From the NCBI GenBank assembly GCA_017480225.1, contig JAFVBB010000010.1, positions 184,748-248,747 of the forward strand: a stretch of DNA of 64,000 bases, in the 5' to 3' direction. A program made the translations under genes and the position numbers. Below, one piece after another: positions 19,762 through 28,669 of this stretch; positions within the stretch are counted from its first letter, which is position 1, and every line of letters starts with the position of its first letter. Under the pieces are notes generated by a model. The model saw only the letters and a list, made by a program, of their open reading frames with translations, was not told the DNA's origin and searched no databases. The DNA is from Bacteroidales bacterium. Lineage in GTDB: Bacteria > Bacteroidota > Bacteroidia > Bacteroidales > P3.

Positions 19762-21306
19762 ATGAGCACCACTATACTTTGGGCAGACGACGAAATCGAC
19801 CTGCTGCGCCCACACATTTTGTTCCTTGAGGAGAAAGGCTACACCGTGACTCCAGTGATGTCCGGGCGCGACGCACTCGACGAGATAGAGGCATCACTGC
19901 CCGACCTCGTGTTCCTCGACGAACAGATGCCTGGCATGTCGGGCATCGACACCCTGAAAGCCATTAAGCAGCGCCACCCTCAGCTGCCGGTGGTCATGAT
20001 TACCAAGAGTGAGGAAGAGCACATCATGGACGATGCCTTGGGCGGCAAAATATCCGACTATCTCATCAAACCTGTCAACCCAAACCAAATACTCCTCACC
20101 GTAAAGAAACACACCGAGCGCGCCAGGCTGCAAAGCGAGAGCAGCACCATGAGCTACCAGCAGCAGTTCCGCGAGATCGGTATGCAGATAGGCAGCCTGC
20201 GTACGGCTTCACAGTGGATGGAGATGTACCGCCGGCTGGTATACTGGGACATCGAGCTGGCCTCCACCGACGACGACAACATACACGGCATCTTCCTCGA
20301 CCAACGGCGCGAGGCAGAGGCGCAATTCTGCCGTTTCTACGAGGCAAACTACACCGACTGGCTTGCCGGTCGTGGCGAGAAGCCACTAATGAGCCAGACT
20401 GTGCTGCGTGAACGGCTCTTCCCCATGCTCGACCGCCCAACATTCCTTATCGTCATCGACAACTTCCGTTACGACCAGTGGAAGTATGTGCAACCGCTGG
20501 TGGAACGCTATTTCCGCGTCGAAGCCGACGAGATGTACTGCACTATTCTGCCCACCACAACCCAGTTTGCACGCAACGCCATGTTCGCAGGGCTGATGCC
20601 ATCGGAGATTGAGCGCAAATACCCGCAATACTGGGTCAACGAGGACGAGCAGGGCTGGAAGAACCAGTATGAGAACGAGCTCCTCGACGAGAACCTGCGA
20701 CGCAACGGCATCGGAATCAAGCACACATACAACAAGGTGCTCAACGCGCAGTTCGGGAAGAAACTGGTCGACCGCCTGCCTGAACTGATGCAGTCCAGGC
20801 TTAACGTGATTATTTACAATTTCATCGACATGCTTTCGCACGCGCGCACCGACAGCGACATCGTGCGCGAGTTGGCTGAGAACGAGCGTGCCTACCGCTC
20901 GCTGACCCTTTCGTGGATGGAGCATTCGCCACTGCTTGAGATAATGAAAGCCCTTTCGGAGCGCGACGTGCGAGTGGTCATCACCACCGACCACGGCTCG
21001 GTGAGGGTCGACAAACCAGTGAAGGTCAAGGGCGATCGCGGCGTGAGCGTCAACCTGCGCTACAAGCAAGGCCGACTGCTCGACTACAACCCGCGCGAGG
21101 TGTTTGAGGTAAAAGAACCGGCCACCGTCTTCCTGCCGCGCAGACACGTCACCAGCCCCTACATCTTCGCGCGCGGAGCCGAATTCTTCGCCTACCCGAA
21201 CAACTACAACGAATACGTGCGCTATTACACAGGCACCTTCCAGCACGGAGGCCTCTCCATGGAGGAATGCCTGGTGCCATTCGTCAGCCTGCGGCCAAGG
21301 GGTTAG
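19762..21306 (+). CDS. porX: PorX, type IX secretion response regulator with PglZ domain
   Basis: PorX is the response regulator of the PorXY two-component system, which controls type IX secretion in Bacteroidetes. The 514-residue product has an N-terminal receiver domain with acidic residues D9-D10, phospho-acceptor D53 (VFLDEQMPG) and K103 (LIKPVN). A helical linker is followed by a PglZ/alkaline-phosphatase-like domain with VIDNFRYDQW, ILPTTTQFA (candidate nucleophile Thr around 265-267) and ITTDHGS. Length and order match characterised PorX, whose PglZ domain is a phosphodiesterase. It follows an outer membrane protein gene at 13 nt and overlaps topB by 4 nt at the 3' end. Confidence 0.93.
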   Translation: MSTTILWADDEIDLLRPHILFLEEKGYTVTPVMSGRDALDEIEASLPDLVFLDEQMPGMSGIDTLKAIKQRHPQLPVVMITKSEEEHIMDDALGGKISDYLIKPVNPNQILLTVKKHTERARLQSESSTMSYQQQFREIGMQIGSLRTASQWMEMYRRLVYWDIELASTDDDNIHGIFLDQRREAEAQFCRFYEANYTDWLAGRGEKPLMSQTVLRERLFPMLDRPTFLIVIDNFRYDQWKYVQPLVERYFRVEADEMYCTILPTTTQFARNAMFAGLMPSEIERKYPQYWVNEDEQGWKNQYENELLDENLRRNGIGIKHTYNKVLNAQFGKKLVDRLPELMQSRLNVIIYNFIDMLSHARTDSDIVRELAENERAYRSLTLSWMEHSPLLEIMKALSERDVRVVITTDHGSVRVDKPVKVKGDRGVSVNLRYKQGRLLDYNPREVFEVKEPATVFLPRRHVTSPYIFARGAEFFAYPNNYNEYVRYYTGTFQHGGLSMEECLVPFVSLRPRG

Positions 21307-23096
21307 GATGGCTGGCCACCGGCCATGACCTCGTGCACTATGCCGGCCACCATCTGCTTTAGCTCGTCGATAAACTGCGCCGCCGGAAACCGGTGTGCCT
21401 CAATGTCGCGCAGTTTCTTCTCCCACTGCCCTGTAAGCTCGACGCTTTTCAGCAGGTCGTTCTTTATCGTGGCTATCAGCTCAATGCCAGTCTCTGTCGG
21501 CACCAGGCTTTTGCGCACCTTGCTGATATATTGCCTTTTGTAGAGTGTCTCTATGATTGCCGCCCTCGTCGACGGCCGCCCTATGCCGTTGGCCTTCAGG
21601 GCATCGCGCAACTCGTCGTCGGCCACCGTCTTGCCCGCCGTCTCCATGGCGCGAAGAAGAGTGGCCTCGGTGTAGGGCTTTGGCGGCGTGGTCTGCTTCT
21701 CCGCAAGCTGTGGCTCATGGGGGCCGCTCTCGCCCTTCTTGAAATCAGGCAGTGCCTGCTCCTCGTCGTCTTTCCTGCCCTCGTCGTCTGCCGCGGCCTG
21801 CCTTCCGCCGAACACCGCGCGCCAGCCTTCATCAAGTATCTGCTTGCCGGTAGCCTTGAACTCCACTTCCTCCACCTCGCCCAGCACAGTAGTCGTCGAG
21901 AACTTGCAGTCGGGGTAGAACACAGCCACAAACCGTCGCGCCACCATGTCGAACACGCGCTTCTCGTCGAGGCTCAGGCTTGCGCTTTGCGGGTCTTGGC
22001 CGGTGGGGATGATGGCATGGTGGTCGGTGACCTTGCTGCTGTCGAACACCTTCTTGCTCTTGCGCAGCCTCGAGCCCATAAGCGGTGCCACCAGCGGAGC
22101 GTATGGCACCAGGCCCTGCAATATTCGCGGACAGCGGGCGTAGATGTCGTCGCTGAGGTAGGTGGTGTCCACGCGCGGATAGGTGGTGAGTTTCTTCTCG
22201 TAGAGGCTTTGTATGATTTTCAGAGTGTCGTCAGCCGAAAGCGAGTACTTCTTGTTGCACTCCACCTGCAGCGACGTCAAGTCAAAAAGCCTGGGCGGAG
22301 CCTCCGTACCAGCCTTCTGCTGCACGTCGGCCACCGTGAAGTCCTTGCCCCTCACCGCAGCCAAGGCCCGCTCGCCGTCGTCAATCTTCTTGATCTTCCC
22401 TTTGGTACTGGTGAACACCACGCCGCGATAGAGCGTCGACAGCACCCAGTACTTCTCCGGCTTGAAGTTGGCAATCTCGAAGTGGCGGCTCACAATCATG
22501 GCCAGCGTCGGGGTCTGCACGCGGCCTATCGAGAGCACCTGTCCCCGGCGCGTGGCGAACTTGAGGGTGTAGAGGCGCGTGGCGTTCATGCCAAGCAGCC
22601 AGTCGCCTATGGCGCGGCACAGGCCAGCCTCGTAGAGGCTTTGGTACTCCTCCTGCGGTTTTAGGCTGGCAAACGCCTCGCGGATGGCCTCCTCCGTGAG
22701 GCTCGACACCCACAGCCGCATCACAGGGCAGCGTGCCTGCGCCTTCTGCATCACCCACCGCTGTATCAGCTCGCCCTCCTGCCCCGCGTCGCCACAGTTG
22801 ATGATGCTGTCGGCAGACTGCATCAGCCGCTCTATGGTGCGGAACTGCTTCTCGTAGCCGTCGTTGTCAATGAGCTTGATTCCGAACCTTGGCGGCACCA
22901 TTGGCAGCGCGGACAGGCTCCACTTGCGCCAGTAGTCGGTGTAGTCGTGCGGCTCCTTGAGGCAGCACAGGTGGCCGTAGGTCCATGTAACCTGGTAGCC
23001 GTTGCCCTCCATGTAGCCGCTGTGGCTCTCGGTGGCACCAAGCACACGCGCAATCTCGCGCGCCACCGACGGCTTCTCTGCGATGCACACAATCAT
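21303..23096 (-). CDS. topB: DNA topoisomerase III
   Basis: This is a type IA topoisomerase that decatenates and relaxes DNA via single-strand passage. The 597-residue product has the N-terminal Toprim domain (VCIAEKPSVAREIA, INCGDAGQEGELIQR) and the topoisomerase core with SIGRVQTPTLA. The active-site region LTTYPRVDTTYLS contains the nucleophilic Tyr. The C-terminal part is short, without extra zinc fingers. An acidic, low-complexity insert lies around residues 435-465. Its start overlaps the upstream DUF2400 stop by 4 nt. Confidence 0.93.
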   Translation of the reverse strand: MIVCIAEKPSVAREIARVLGATESHSGYMEGNGYQVTWTYGHLCCLKEPHDYTDYWRKWSLSALPMVPPRFGIKLIDNDGYEKQFRTIERLMQSADSIINCGDAGQEGELIQRWVMQKAQARCPVMRLWVSSLTEEAIREAFASLKPQEEYQSLYEAGLCRAIGDWLLGMNATRLYTLKFATRRGQVLSIGRVQTPTLAMIVSRHFEIANFKPEKYWVLSTLYRGVVFTSTKGKIKKIDDGERALAAVRGKDFTVADVQQKAGTEAPPRLFDLTSLQVECNKKYSLSADDTLKIIQSLYEKKLTTYPRVDTTYLSDDIYARCPRILQGLVPYAPLVAPLMGSRLRKSKKVFDSSKVTDHHAIIPTGQDPQSASLSLDEKRVFDMVARRFVAVFYPDCKFSTTTVLGEVEEVEFKATGKQILDEGWRAVFGGRQAAADDEGRKDDEEQALPDFKKGESGPHEPQLAEKQTTPPKPYTEATLLRAMETAGKTVADDELRDALKANGIGRPSTRAAIIETLYKRQYISKVRKSLVPTETGIELIATIKNDLLKSVELTGQWEKKLRDIEAHRFPAAQFIDELKQMVAGIVHEVMAGGQPS

Positions 23097-23872
23097 AGGC
23101 CGACCTGTTTTTCGCGCTGCACGCCGTAGCCGAACAGGGCGAAGTCGGCACGCAGCGGGTCGTCGGGGAACACGCCGGCAACCGTGGCCGTAAGCCGCAG
23201 CGCCGCGCCCATCGATGCCGTGCGCCCATGGCAGAGGCCCAGGCGCGCCGCCTCGGTGAGCACATGGGTGTCGAGCGGCATTATCAGCGACCGCCTGTCA
23301 ACGAAGCCGCTCCACAGCCCGAGGTCGACCGGCGAGCCGTCACGAGCCATCCACCGCAGGAACATGCACAGCCGCTTGCAGGCCGAGACCGTGCCGCCAG
23401 GCACAACCCGGCCGTCGCCGTGGGCGGAGAACCACGACGTCGTCAGCGCAAGGGCGCGCATCGCCGTGCCGTCGCCATGGCGGGCCACGTATGCGCCCAG
23501 CGAGCCGTGCTCGGCCAACAGCTGCCTGTAGGCGCCGAGGAAGGCGTTCATGGCGCCGTTGCTGTAGAGCCTGTAGAACGGGCTGCTGTCACCTGGGCGC
23601 AGCACCTGCGCGTAGGCGCCCTCGAGCACCCAGCGGTGCATCGCTCCGCCGCACAAGTCGAACAGCAGGCCTATCTTCTTCATGAACTGCGGCCTGCTGC
23701 CGTAGCTCAGCGCCTGGGCCACGAAGGCCACCGCCTCGCGGTCGGCGTCGCCAGTGCACTGGTGCATCCACCACGAGGGGTCACCCTCGAGGAAGGCCGC
23801 CGTCTCGTAGCGTCCGGCCAAGTCCACGAGCAACTGCCGGGTGTGGTCGTCAATGGGTTGGGTTGTAGTCAT
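23093..23872 (-). CDS. DUF2400 / TIGR02757 family protein
   Basis: This conserved Bacteroidetes protein of 259 residues has unknown biochemical function. Recognisable family segments are DPSWWMHQ, FVAQALSYGSRPQFMKKI, SACKRLCMFLRWMARD, DLGLW and the PLDTHV block. The fold resembles helix-hairpin-helix DNA glycosylases by sequence pattern (KRLCMFLRWM followed by a conserved Asp), but this is inference. It overlaps topB by 4 nt, and translational coupling with a topoisomerase gene supports a DNA-related role. Confidence 0.85.
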   Translation of the reverse strand: MTTTQPIDDHTRQLLVDLAGRYETAAFLEGDPSWWMHQCTGDADREAVAFVAQALSYGSRPQFMKKIGLLFDLCGGAMHRWVLEGAYAQVLRPGDSSPFYRLYSNGAMNAFLGAYRQLLAEHGSLGAYVARHGDGTAMRALALTTSWFSAHGDGRVVPGGTVSACKRLCMFLRWMARDGSPVDLGLWSGFVDRRSLIMPLDTHVLTEAARLGLCHGRTASMGAALRLTATVAGVFPDDPLRADFALFGYGVQREKQVGL

Positions 23873-23919
23873 AGCGGTCGGTCGCAGCGGGGCACCCGCC
23901 CACGCTGCCTACAAACAAG

Positions 23920-23949
23920 AAGACTCCGCCGTCGGATGGTCGGAGCCTT
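23920..23949 (-). terminator. Hairpin terminator after rpmE2
   Basis: On the minus strand AAGGCTCCG pairs with CGGAGTCTT around a 12-nt loop (one G-U pair), followed by CTTGTTTG. It lies about 100 nt after the L31 stop and ahead of the DUF2400 start. Confidence 0.55.
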
Positions 23950-24048
23950 CAAGTCTAAAACAAATTACCTTTTCTTTGTCAAGGCAAAGGGACGGCCTGT
24001 GGCCACCCCGGTCGGCGCGACGCGGGGACGAAAGCCCCGCCCGCCACC

Positions 24049-24312
24049 TTACTCCGCCTTCTTGGCGTAGCGTTTGTACTTCGACATGAACTTGTCGACG
24101 CGGCCTGCGGTGTCGACGAGCTTCAGCTTGCCGGTGAAGAAGGGGTGCGACGTGTTTGAAATCTCAAGCTTCACAACCGGGTACTCCTTGCCGTCGGTGA
24201 AAACGACGGTCTCCTTGGTGCTGGCGCAGCTCTTGGTGAGGATCATGTTGTCGTTTGACATGTCCTTGAACACCACCAGGCGATAGTTTTCGGGATGGAT
24301 TCCTTTTTTCAT
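24049..24312 (-). CDS. rpmE2: 50S ribosomal protein L31 type B
   Basis: This is a large-subunit ribosomal protein of 87 residues. It begins with [17 protein letters not shown] and has the type B core [22 protein letters not shown]. The CxxC zinc ligands of type A L31 are absent; the only Cys is in SCAST, so this is the zinc-independent paralogue, as is usual in Bacteroidetes. It has a near-perfect promoter upstream and is probably a single-gene unit. Confidence 0.96.
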   Translation of the reverse strand: MKKGIHPENYRLVVFKDMSNDNMILTKSCASTKETVVFTDGKEYPVVKLEISNTSHPFFTGKLKLVDTAGRVDKFMSKYKRYAKKAE

Positions 24313-24385
24313 CGTGTCTGTTTTTGCCGTCTAGCCAACTGGTTGCCAGACGATTGTTATTATTCGTGTTACAATTTTCGTGGTG

Positions 24386-24416
24386 CAAAGTTACGAACAT
24401 TTCCCGACATGGCAAA
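24386..24416 (-). promoter_or_regulatory. Consensus Bacteroidetes promoter of rpmE2
   Basis: On the minus strand TTTG (24416-24413), a 19-nt spacer and TAACTTTG (24393-24386) match the consensus exactly. The start codon is 74 nt downstream, leaving room for a leader of about 65 nt. Confidence 0.8.
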
Positions 24417-24584
24417 ACAAAACCGCACCTTTTCAGCAAAATATTTATCAACAGCCTCCCCTGCCCCGCCCCGAAACACATGCAAGCACGACACCGCGCG
24501 GACGCGAAACCGGCAATGAGAGCAAGACTGCCATCAGACTGATTGATATACAACGCATTACACAAACCGAGAAGCCACAAGAAA

Positions 24585-24707
24585 GCAGGGGGCAAATCCT
24601 TAATCTGAAAAGGACTGTAAATCAACCATAAAGCAAGACCAACTCCTACTCAACTCCTACTCATCGCCTACCCAACACTTAGTCATGCACTACTCTAGTA
24701 GGAGATG
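24585..24707 (-). repeat. Family 1 intergenic element, copy C (reverse orientation)
   Basis: Read on the minus strand, CATCTCCTAC (24707-24698) precedes four 11-bp units ending at 24641: GACTAAGTGTT, GGGTAGGCGAT and two GAGTAGGAGTT. GGTC, TTGATTTACAG and GCCCCCTGC follow. It is the only copy in this orientation and lies between the divergent rpmE2 and pfkA genes. The rest of the roughly 565-nt gap holds the rpmE2 promoter and, at 24802-24813, a GCGCACAATAAA motif ahead of pfkA. Confidence 0.9.
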
Positions 24708-24877
24708 ACAAGATGAAGAGCAGTACTTGACAAGTATTTCACCTTGCCTTGACAGCGCTTTGGCAGGCGGCACTGAGCGGGGCGGAAATCATTTTGGCAC
24801 GGCGCACAATAAACCCGGCACAGCGGCGTTGTAAGGGCTGCTAACCGGAATTGACAAACATACACAACTAAACAATC

Positions 24878-25978
24878 ATGGCACTAAAACGAGTGATGGT
24901 TCTGACCGGCGGCGGCGACTGCCCGGGACTGAACGCAGTGATAAGGGGCATCGTGAAGAGAGCCGCGCAGGCGAGCGAGTGGGAGGTAATAGGCTGCGTG
25001 GAGTCGTTCAACGGTGTGCTCCGCGAGCCGACAGAGGTAGTTATGCTCGGCGAGAAAGATGTGGAGGGTCTGCAGATACAGGGCGGCACCATACTGGGCA
25101 CCACCAACAAGGGCGGCCCATTCGCCTGGCCGGTGAAGGAGCCCGACGGCTCGTGGACCACCGTGGACCGCAGCGACGAGATGCTGCGCAAGCTGCAGTA
25201 CATGGAAGTGGACGCCGTGATCAACATCGGCGGCGACGGCTCGCAGCGCATCTCGCTCGGCCTGGCGCAGAAGGGGCTGAACGTGGTCGGCGTGCCGAAG
25301 ACCATCGACAACGACCTCTCGCTCACCGACTACACCTTCGGCTTCCAGACCGCCGTGCAGATATGCACCGACGCCATCGACAAGCTGGTGACCACCGCAG
25401 CCTCGCACAACCGAGTGTTCATACTTGAGGTGATGGGGCGCGACGCGGGCTGGATAGCCCTGCACAGCGCCATTGCGGGCGGCGCCGACGTGTGCCTCAT
25501 ACCCGAGATACCATACGACATAGAGAAGGTGAAGGCCAGGATAGAGCAGCGCTACAACAAGCGCCACGGCTACTGCATCATAGTGGTGGCCGAGGGCGCC
25601 GTGCCGAAGGGCGGCAGCGTGGTGGGCACCGACATCGGCGAGGTGGGCTACCAGCACGTGAAGCTGGGCGGCGTGGGCGAGCAGCTGGCCGCCGACCTCA
25701 AGGCAGCAGGCGTGGAGCACGACATACGCTACACCATTCTCGGCCACCTGCAGCGCGGCGGTACCCCGATAGCCTTCGACCGCGTGCTGGCCACCGAGTT
25801 TGGCGTGCGCGCCATGGAGTTCGTCATGGAGGGGCGCTTCGGCCAAATGGTGGCCTACCACCACCCCGACGTCGTAGGCATACCCCTCGAGGAGGCCGTC
25901 CGCGAGCAGAACCTCGTGGCTCCCGACAGCCGGCTTGTGCACACCGCCAAGGGTGTGGGCATAGAGTTCGGCGACTGA
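24878..25978 (+). CDS. pfkA: 6-phosphofructokinase (group III type)
   Basis: This enzyme phosphorylates fructose 6-phosphate in glycolysis. The 366-residue product has the nucleotide loop TGGGDCPGLNA, NIGGDGSQ, PKTIDNDLS, EVMGRDAGWIAL and GHLQRGGTPIAFDR. The residue after GGD is Gly (as in ATP-dependent enzymes; PPi enzymes have Asp), while the PKTIDND site has Lys where classical ATP enzymes have Gly. That Gly/Lys pair is typical of ATP-using members of the longer group III PFKs, so ATP is the likely donor. A GC-rich motif at 24802-24813 may be part of its promoter. Confidence 0.94.
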   Translation: MALKRVMVLTGGGDCPGLNAVIRGIVKRAAQASEWEVIGCVESFNGVLREPTEVVMLGEKDVEGLQIQGGTILGTTNKGGPFAWPVKEPDGSWTTVDRSDEMLRKLQYMEVDAVINIGGDGSQRISLGLAQKGLNVVGVPKTIDNDLSLTDYTFGFQTAVQICTDAIDKLVTTAASHNRVFILEVMGRDAGWIALHSAIAGGADVCLIPEIPYDIEKVKARIEQRYNKRHGYCIIVVAEGAVPKGGSVVGTDIGEVGYQHVKLGGVGEQLAADLKAAGVEHDIRYTILGHLQRGGTPIAFDRVLATEFGVRAMEFVMEGRFGQMVAYHHPDVVGIPLEEAVREQNLVAPDSRLVHTAKGVGIEFGD

Positions 25979-26042
25979 AGCCCGCGCCTCGTGGCCGTTG
26001 CCTCAGCCCGCACCACGGCAACAGCCATCACAAACAACAACA

Positions 26043-26741
26043 ATGGAGAAGAAGACCATCAACGCCATGTTCTTCAACGGCAGCCCCCGGAAGAACAAAA
26101 ACACCGCCGACATGCTGCAGAGCGCCATGCGCGGCGCCGAGACCGCAGGGGCTGCGACAGAACTCGTACATCTCTACGACATCGACTTCAAAGGCTGCAA
26201 TAGCTGCTTCGCCTGCAAGCTGAAGAACTCGAAGTGCGACGGCGTGTGCGCCATCAAGGACGACCTGCGCCCCGTGCGTGAACGCGCCCGCAAGGCCGAC
26301 GTCATCGTGCTGGGCTCGCCGGTGTACTACAGTTACCCCACCGGCGTGACGCGCGCTTTCATGGAGCGGCTGCTGTTCCCCATCGGCACATACCTGTACG
26401 AGAAGCCCGAAGGCGGGGGCAATGGCCACCTGGGCCGCCACATCACCCTACGCGACAAGGTGATTCCCTCAGCCATGATACTCACCATGAACTGCCCCGA
26501 GGACTATATGCGCCCAATTGGCTACCCGCCCATCCTCGACGAGAACGCCAAATGCATGGAGGACATCCTGGGCTACAGCGAGACCCTCTACGTGTGCAAC
26601 ACCTACCAGTTCAGCGACTACTCGCGCTACGACTTCAACCTCTTCAGCGAGGAGGAGAAGCGGAAGTATCGCGACGAGCACTACAGCGTCGACCTGGAAA
26701 GGGCTTTCACGCTGGGCAAGCGGCTGGTGGAGATGGTCTGA
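26043..26741 (+). CDS. NAD(P)H-dependent flavodoxin-fold oxidoreductase
   Basis: This cytosolic FMN-binding oxidoreductase of the NADPH-dependent FMN reductase/flavodoxin-like superfamily has 232 residues. The phosphate-binding loop is FFNGSPRKNKNTADML; a Cys-rich stretch CNSCFACKLKNSKC follows, as in iron-sulfur-flavoprotein relatives; GSPVYYSYPTG is the second FMN loop. The start is the ATG at 26043 after an A/C-rich leader. It sits 64 nt after pfkA and may be co-transcribed. It ends in a strong bidirectional terminator shared with the convergent rubredoxin-fusion operon, which carries a second such oxidoreductase. Confidence 0.85.
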   Translation: MEKKTINAMFFNGSPRKNKNTADMLQSAMRGAETAGAATELVHLYDIDFKGCNSCFACKLKNSKCDGVCAIKDDLRPVRERARKADVIVLGSPVYYSYPTGVTRAFMERLLFPIGTYLYEKPEGGGNGHLGRHITLRDKVIPSAMILTMNCPEDYMRPIGYPPILDENAKCMEDILGYSETLYVCNTYQFSDYSRYDFNLFSEEEKRKYRDEHYSVDLERAFTLGKRLVEMV

Positions 26742-26789
26742 AGGTCTGCCACTGCACAGCCCTCCTTAATCTGGCACCGACAAAAAACA

Positions 26790-26822
26790 CGCAGCCCCGC
26801 AGCAAAATCCTGCGGGGCTGCG
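26790..26822. terminator. Strong bidirectional terminator
   Basis: A perfect 13-bp stem (CGCAGCCCCGCAG and complement) with a 7-nt loop is flanked by AAAAAA on the left and CTTTCT on the right. It lies between convergent genes. Confidence 0.85.
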
Positions 26823-26849
26823 CTTTCTGCCGTCGGGTGCAAAGCAGGC

Positions 26850-27791
26850 TCAAGCCTTGTTGAACTTCTCTTTCCCCTGTTTGCAGCGCGGGCAGCGCCA
26901 GTCGTCGGGCAGATCCTCGAAGGCCACACCGTCGTGCTCGGCCGGGTCGTAGACGTAGCCACAGATGGAGCACACACGCTTGCCGGAGGCCTCATTCTGC
27001 CCGAGGTCCATCTCGGCGGGCACGGTGGGCACGGGGTGGTCGAGATCCATCACGCGCCTGGCCTCGAGGTTCTCGTAGCCCTGCGGGGTGTGGGTGCCGC
27101 AATACACGGTGGGGTGGTTGCGGACAAATTCGCGCACGCGGTCCAGCGTCTCGCGCGCGGCCTGCCTGTCGTCGAAGACCACAGAAAGCTTGTTTTCGTA
27201 CAGTGCCTCGTCGACATAGGTGATGTCACCGTGGAGCATATAGAACAAGCCCTCGTTCTCGACCACCACCAGGCTGTTGCCGTTGGTGTGGCCCTTGGCC
27301 TTGACCATGCGTATGCCGTCGCATATCTTCTGGCTTTCGGGGAAATTGTGATATGGGCCGTCGGTGAAATGCACTGGGACAAGGTTGGCTACGCCCTCAA
27401 GCTCAGCAACACCCATCTCCTCGGCGCCCACATAGACCCTCGCATTGGGGAACGAGCGCAGCTCGCCGCTATGGTCGGCGTGCTTGTGGGTGAGGAGGAT
27501 TCTGGTCACCTGCTCCGGCTTGTAGCCCAGGGCTGCAAAAGCCTCCATGTAGCTGCATATGTCGCGGCCGGTGAATGCCAGCGACTTCTCGTCGGGCTTC
27601 TCCTCCGGAGTGCCTGCCGGAAGGCCGGTGTCGACAAGGATCACCTCCGAGCCGGTGTCGACCAGATAGTTTTGCAAACTGCCCCTGTAGCGAACATTGA
27701 GGTCGAACTTGTCCATTCCCTCTTCGCCACCGAAAGCAAACGGCTGGCTGTAGAAGCCGTCCTTGCGGAATTTTACTGCTTTGATCTCCAT
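26850..27791 (-). CDS. Metallo-beta-lactamase-fold hydrolase fused to rubredoxin
   Basis: This is a two-domain protein of 313 residues. Residues about 20-250 form a metallo-beta-lactamase fold with the metal motif THKHADHSG, a later His in KGHTNGNS, Asp in [10 protein letters not shown] and His in GTHTPQG, close to the AttM-like lactonase branch. The last 50 residues are a rubredoxin, with both Cys pairs in [11 protein letters not shown] and [10 protein letters not shown], which bind one iron. A redox rather than purely hydrolytic role is suggested by this domain and by the flavodoxin-type genes on both sides. It follows the FMN reductase gene by 10 nt. Confidence 0.88.
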   Translation of the reverse strand: MEIKAVKFRKDGFYSQPFAFGGEEGMDKFDLNVRYRGSLQNYLVDTGSEVILVDTGLPAGTPEEKPDEKSLAFTGRDICSYMEAFAALGYKPEQVTRILLTHKHADHSGELRSFPNARVYVGAEEMGVAELEGVANLVPVHFTDGPYHNFPESQKICDGIRMVKAKGHTNGNSLVVVENEGLFYMLHGDITYVDEALYENKLSVVFDDRQAARETLDRVREFVRNHPTVYCGTHTPQGYENLEARRVMDLDHPVPTVPAEMDLGQNEASGKRVCSICGYVYDPAEHDGVAFEDLPDDWRCPRCKQGKEKFNKA

Positions 27792-27801
27792 ATCTAAAAG
27801 A

Positions 27802-28338
27802 TTATAAAGTTTTGCCCACCAGGTATGCCTCATCGTAGGCCTGAGTGCCGACCACCTCGCCTTTCTCGGTGGCACCGCCGCCGTAGACGCGTGCACGGAC
27901 GCGCATGTCGTCGAAACAGTCGACGAAGCCCTGCATGGCGTCCATGGCACGGTCGAGCTGCGCATGGCTGTCATCCATGGCTGTGACCATGTAGACCACA
28001 TCCTTGCCGCGCAGGTGACCGTAGAGAGGGTTGAGTCTGTCGAGAAATGTCTTCATTTGGCCAGTCACGCTGTAGTAATACACAGGTGTGCAAAGCACAA
28101 GCACGTCGGCCTCGAGCACACGTGGCAGCAGGGCATTGATGTCGTCGCGCTGCACGCAGGCCTTCCTGTCGGGCAGGCAGGCCAGGCATCCGTGGCAGAA
28201 GCCCATTCTCAAATCGCGTATATAGACAGTCTCAACGGTGTGGCCCGCCTCTACGGCACCTGAAGCCAGCCGCGCGGCCAGCAGGTCGCTGTTGCCATTC
28301 TTGCGCGGGCTGCCGCAAATGATCAGTATTCTCTTCAT
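27802..28338 (-). CDS. Flavodoxin-family NADPH-dependent FMN reductase
   Basis: This 178-residue flavoprotein has the FMN phosphate loop [14 protein letters not shown], a [14 protein letters not shown] cluster that could hold an iron-sulfur centre or redox disulfides, and [19 protein letters not shown]. It precedes the metallo-beta-lactamase/rubredoxin gene by 10 nt. Electron transfer from NAD(P)H via FMN to rubredoxin is a reasonable inference. The start may be either of two ATG codons 6 nt further upstream (28344) or the one used here. Upstream, at 28397-28409, lies a GGGCACAATAATC motif also seen before other genes in the window. Confidence 0.87.
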   Translation of the reverse strand: MKRILIICGSPRKNGNSDLLAARLASGAVEAGHTVETVYIRDLRMGFCHGCLACLPDRKACVQRDDINALLPRVLEADVLVLCTPVYYYSVTGQMKTFLDRLNPLYGHLRGKDVVYMVTAMDDSHAQLDRAMDAMQGFVDCFDDMRVRARVYGGGATEKGEVVGTQAYDEAYLVGKTL

Positions 28339-28344
28339 CATCAC

Positions 28345-28548
28345 TTAAGTTTTTGGTAAACATACCCATTTGCCCCGACAACGCGCCACACGATCAGATT
28401 ATTGTGCCCGGCGAGACTCCGGTACGCGTCGGCTTTCAGTCAGCGATTGACAAACTGTTGACACCACAAGCGGACAGACGCGGCATATTCACACGTAAAA
28501 CATTGTGACCTACGCGCATACTAATTTTTTTACATGCAATTGAAAAAC
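28345..28548. other. Intergenic region between the FMN reductase and purH
   Basis: This is a divergent gap of about 325 nt in all. No gene or RNA fold is apparent. It lacks the 11-bp arrays found in most other divergent gaps; two TTGACA hexamers 11 nt apart (28447 and 28458) are the only periodic feature. Confidence 0.5.
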
Positions 28549-28583
28549 TTTGGCCAAACTATCGAAAAAAAGCAGTACATTTG
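28549..28583 (+). promoter_or_regulatory. Promoter of the purH-mreB operon
   Basis: TTTG (28549-28552) and TACATTTG (28576-28583) are separated by 23 nt, slightly longer than usual. The purH start is 86 nt after the -7 box, so a leader of about 80 nt is likely. I see no purine riboswitch core in it. Confidence 0.6.
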
Positions 28584-28669
28584 CACATTGCAACATTCCC
28601 GCACCATTGTGCCTAAACGACACATGGATAGGGGGTTGTATTTTTTGGCTTGATTATAAAAACAACAAC

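Noticed and set aside
26050-26741. Selenocysteine or internal stop in the redox genes
   Set aside because: All frames of the flavodoxin-like, rubredoxin and peroxidase genes are closed by ordinary stops, with Cys codons at the catalytic positions.
28447-28463. Two TTGACA hexamers 11 nt apart as a further 11-bp array
   Set aside because: Only two short matches, the intervening bases differ, and none of the arms or tails of the other elements is present.
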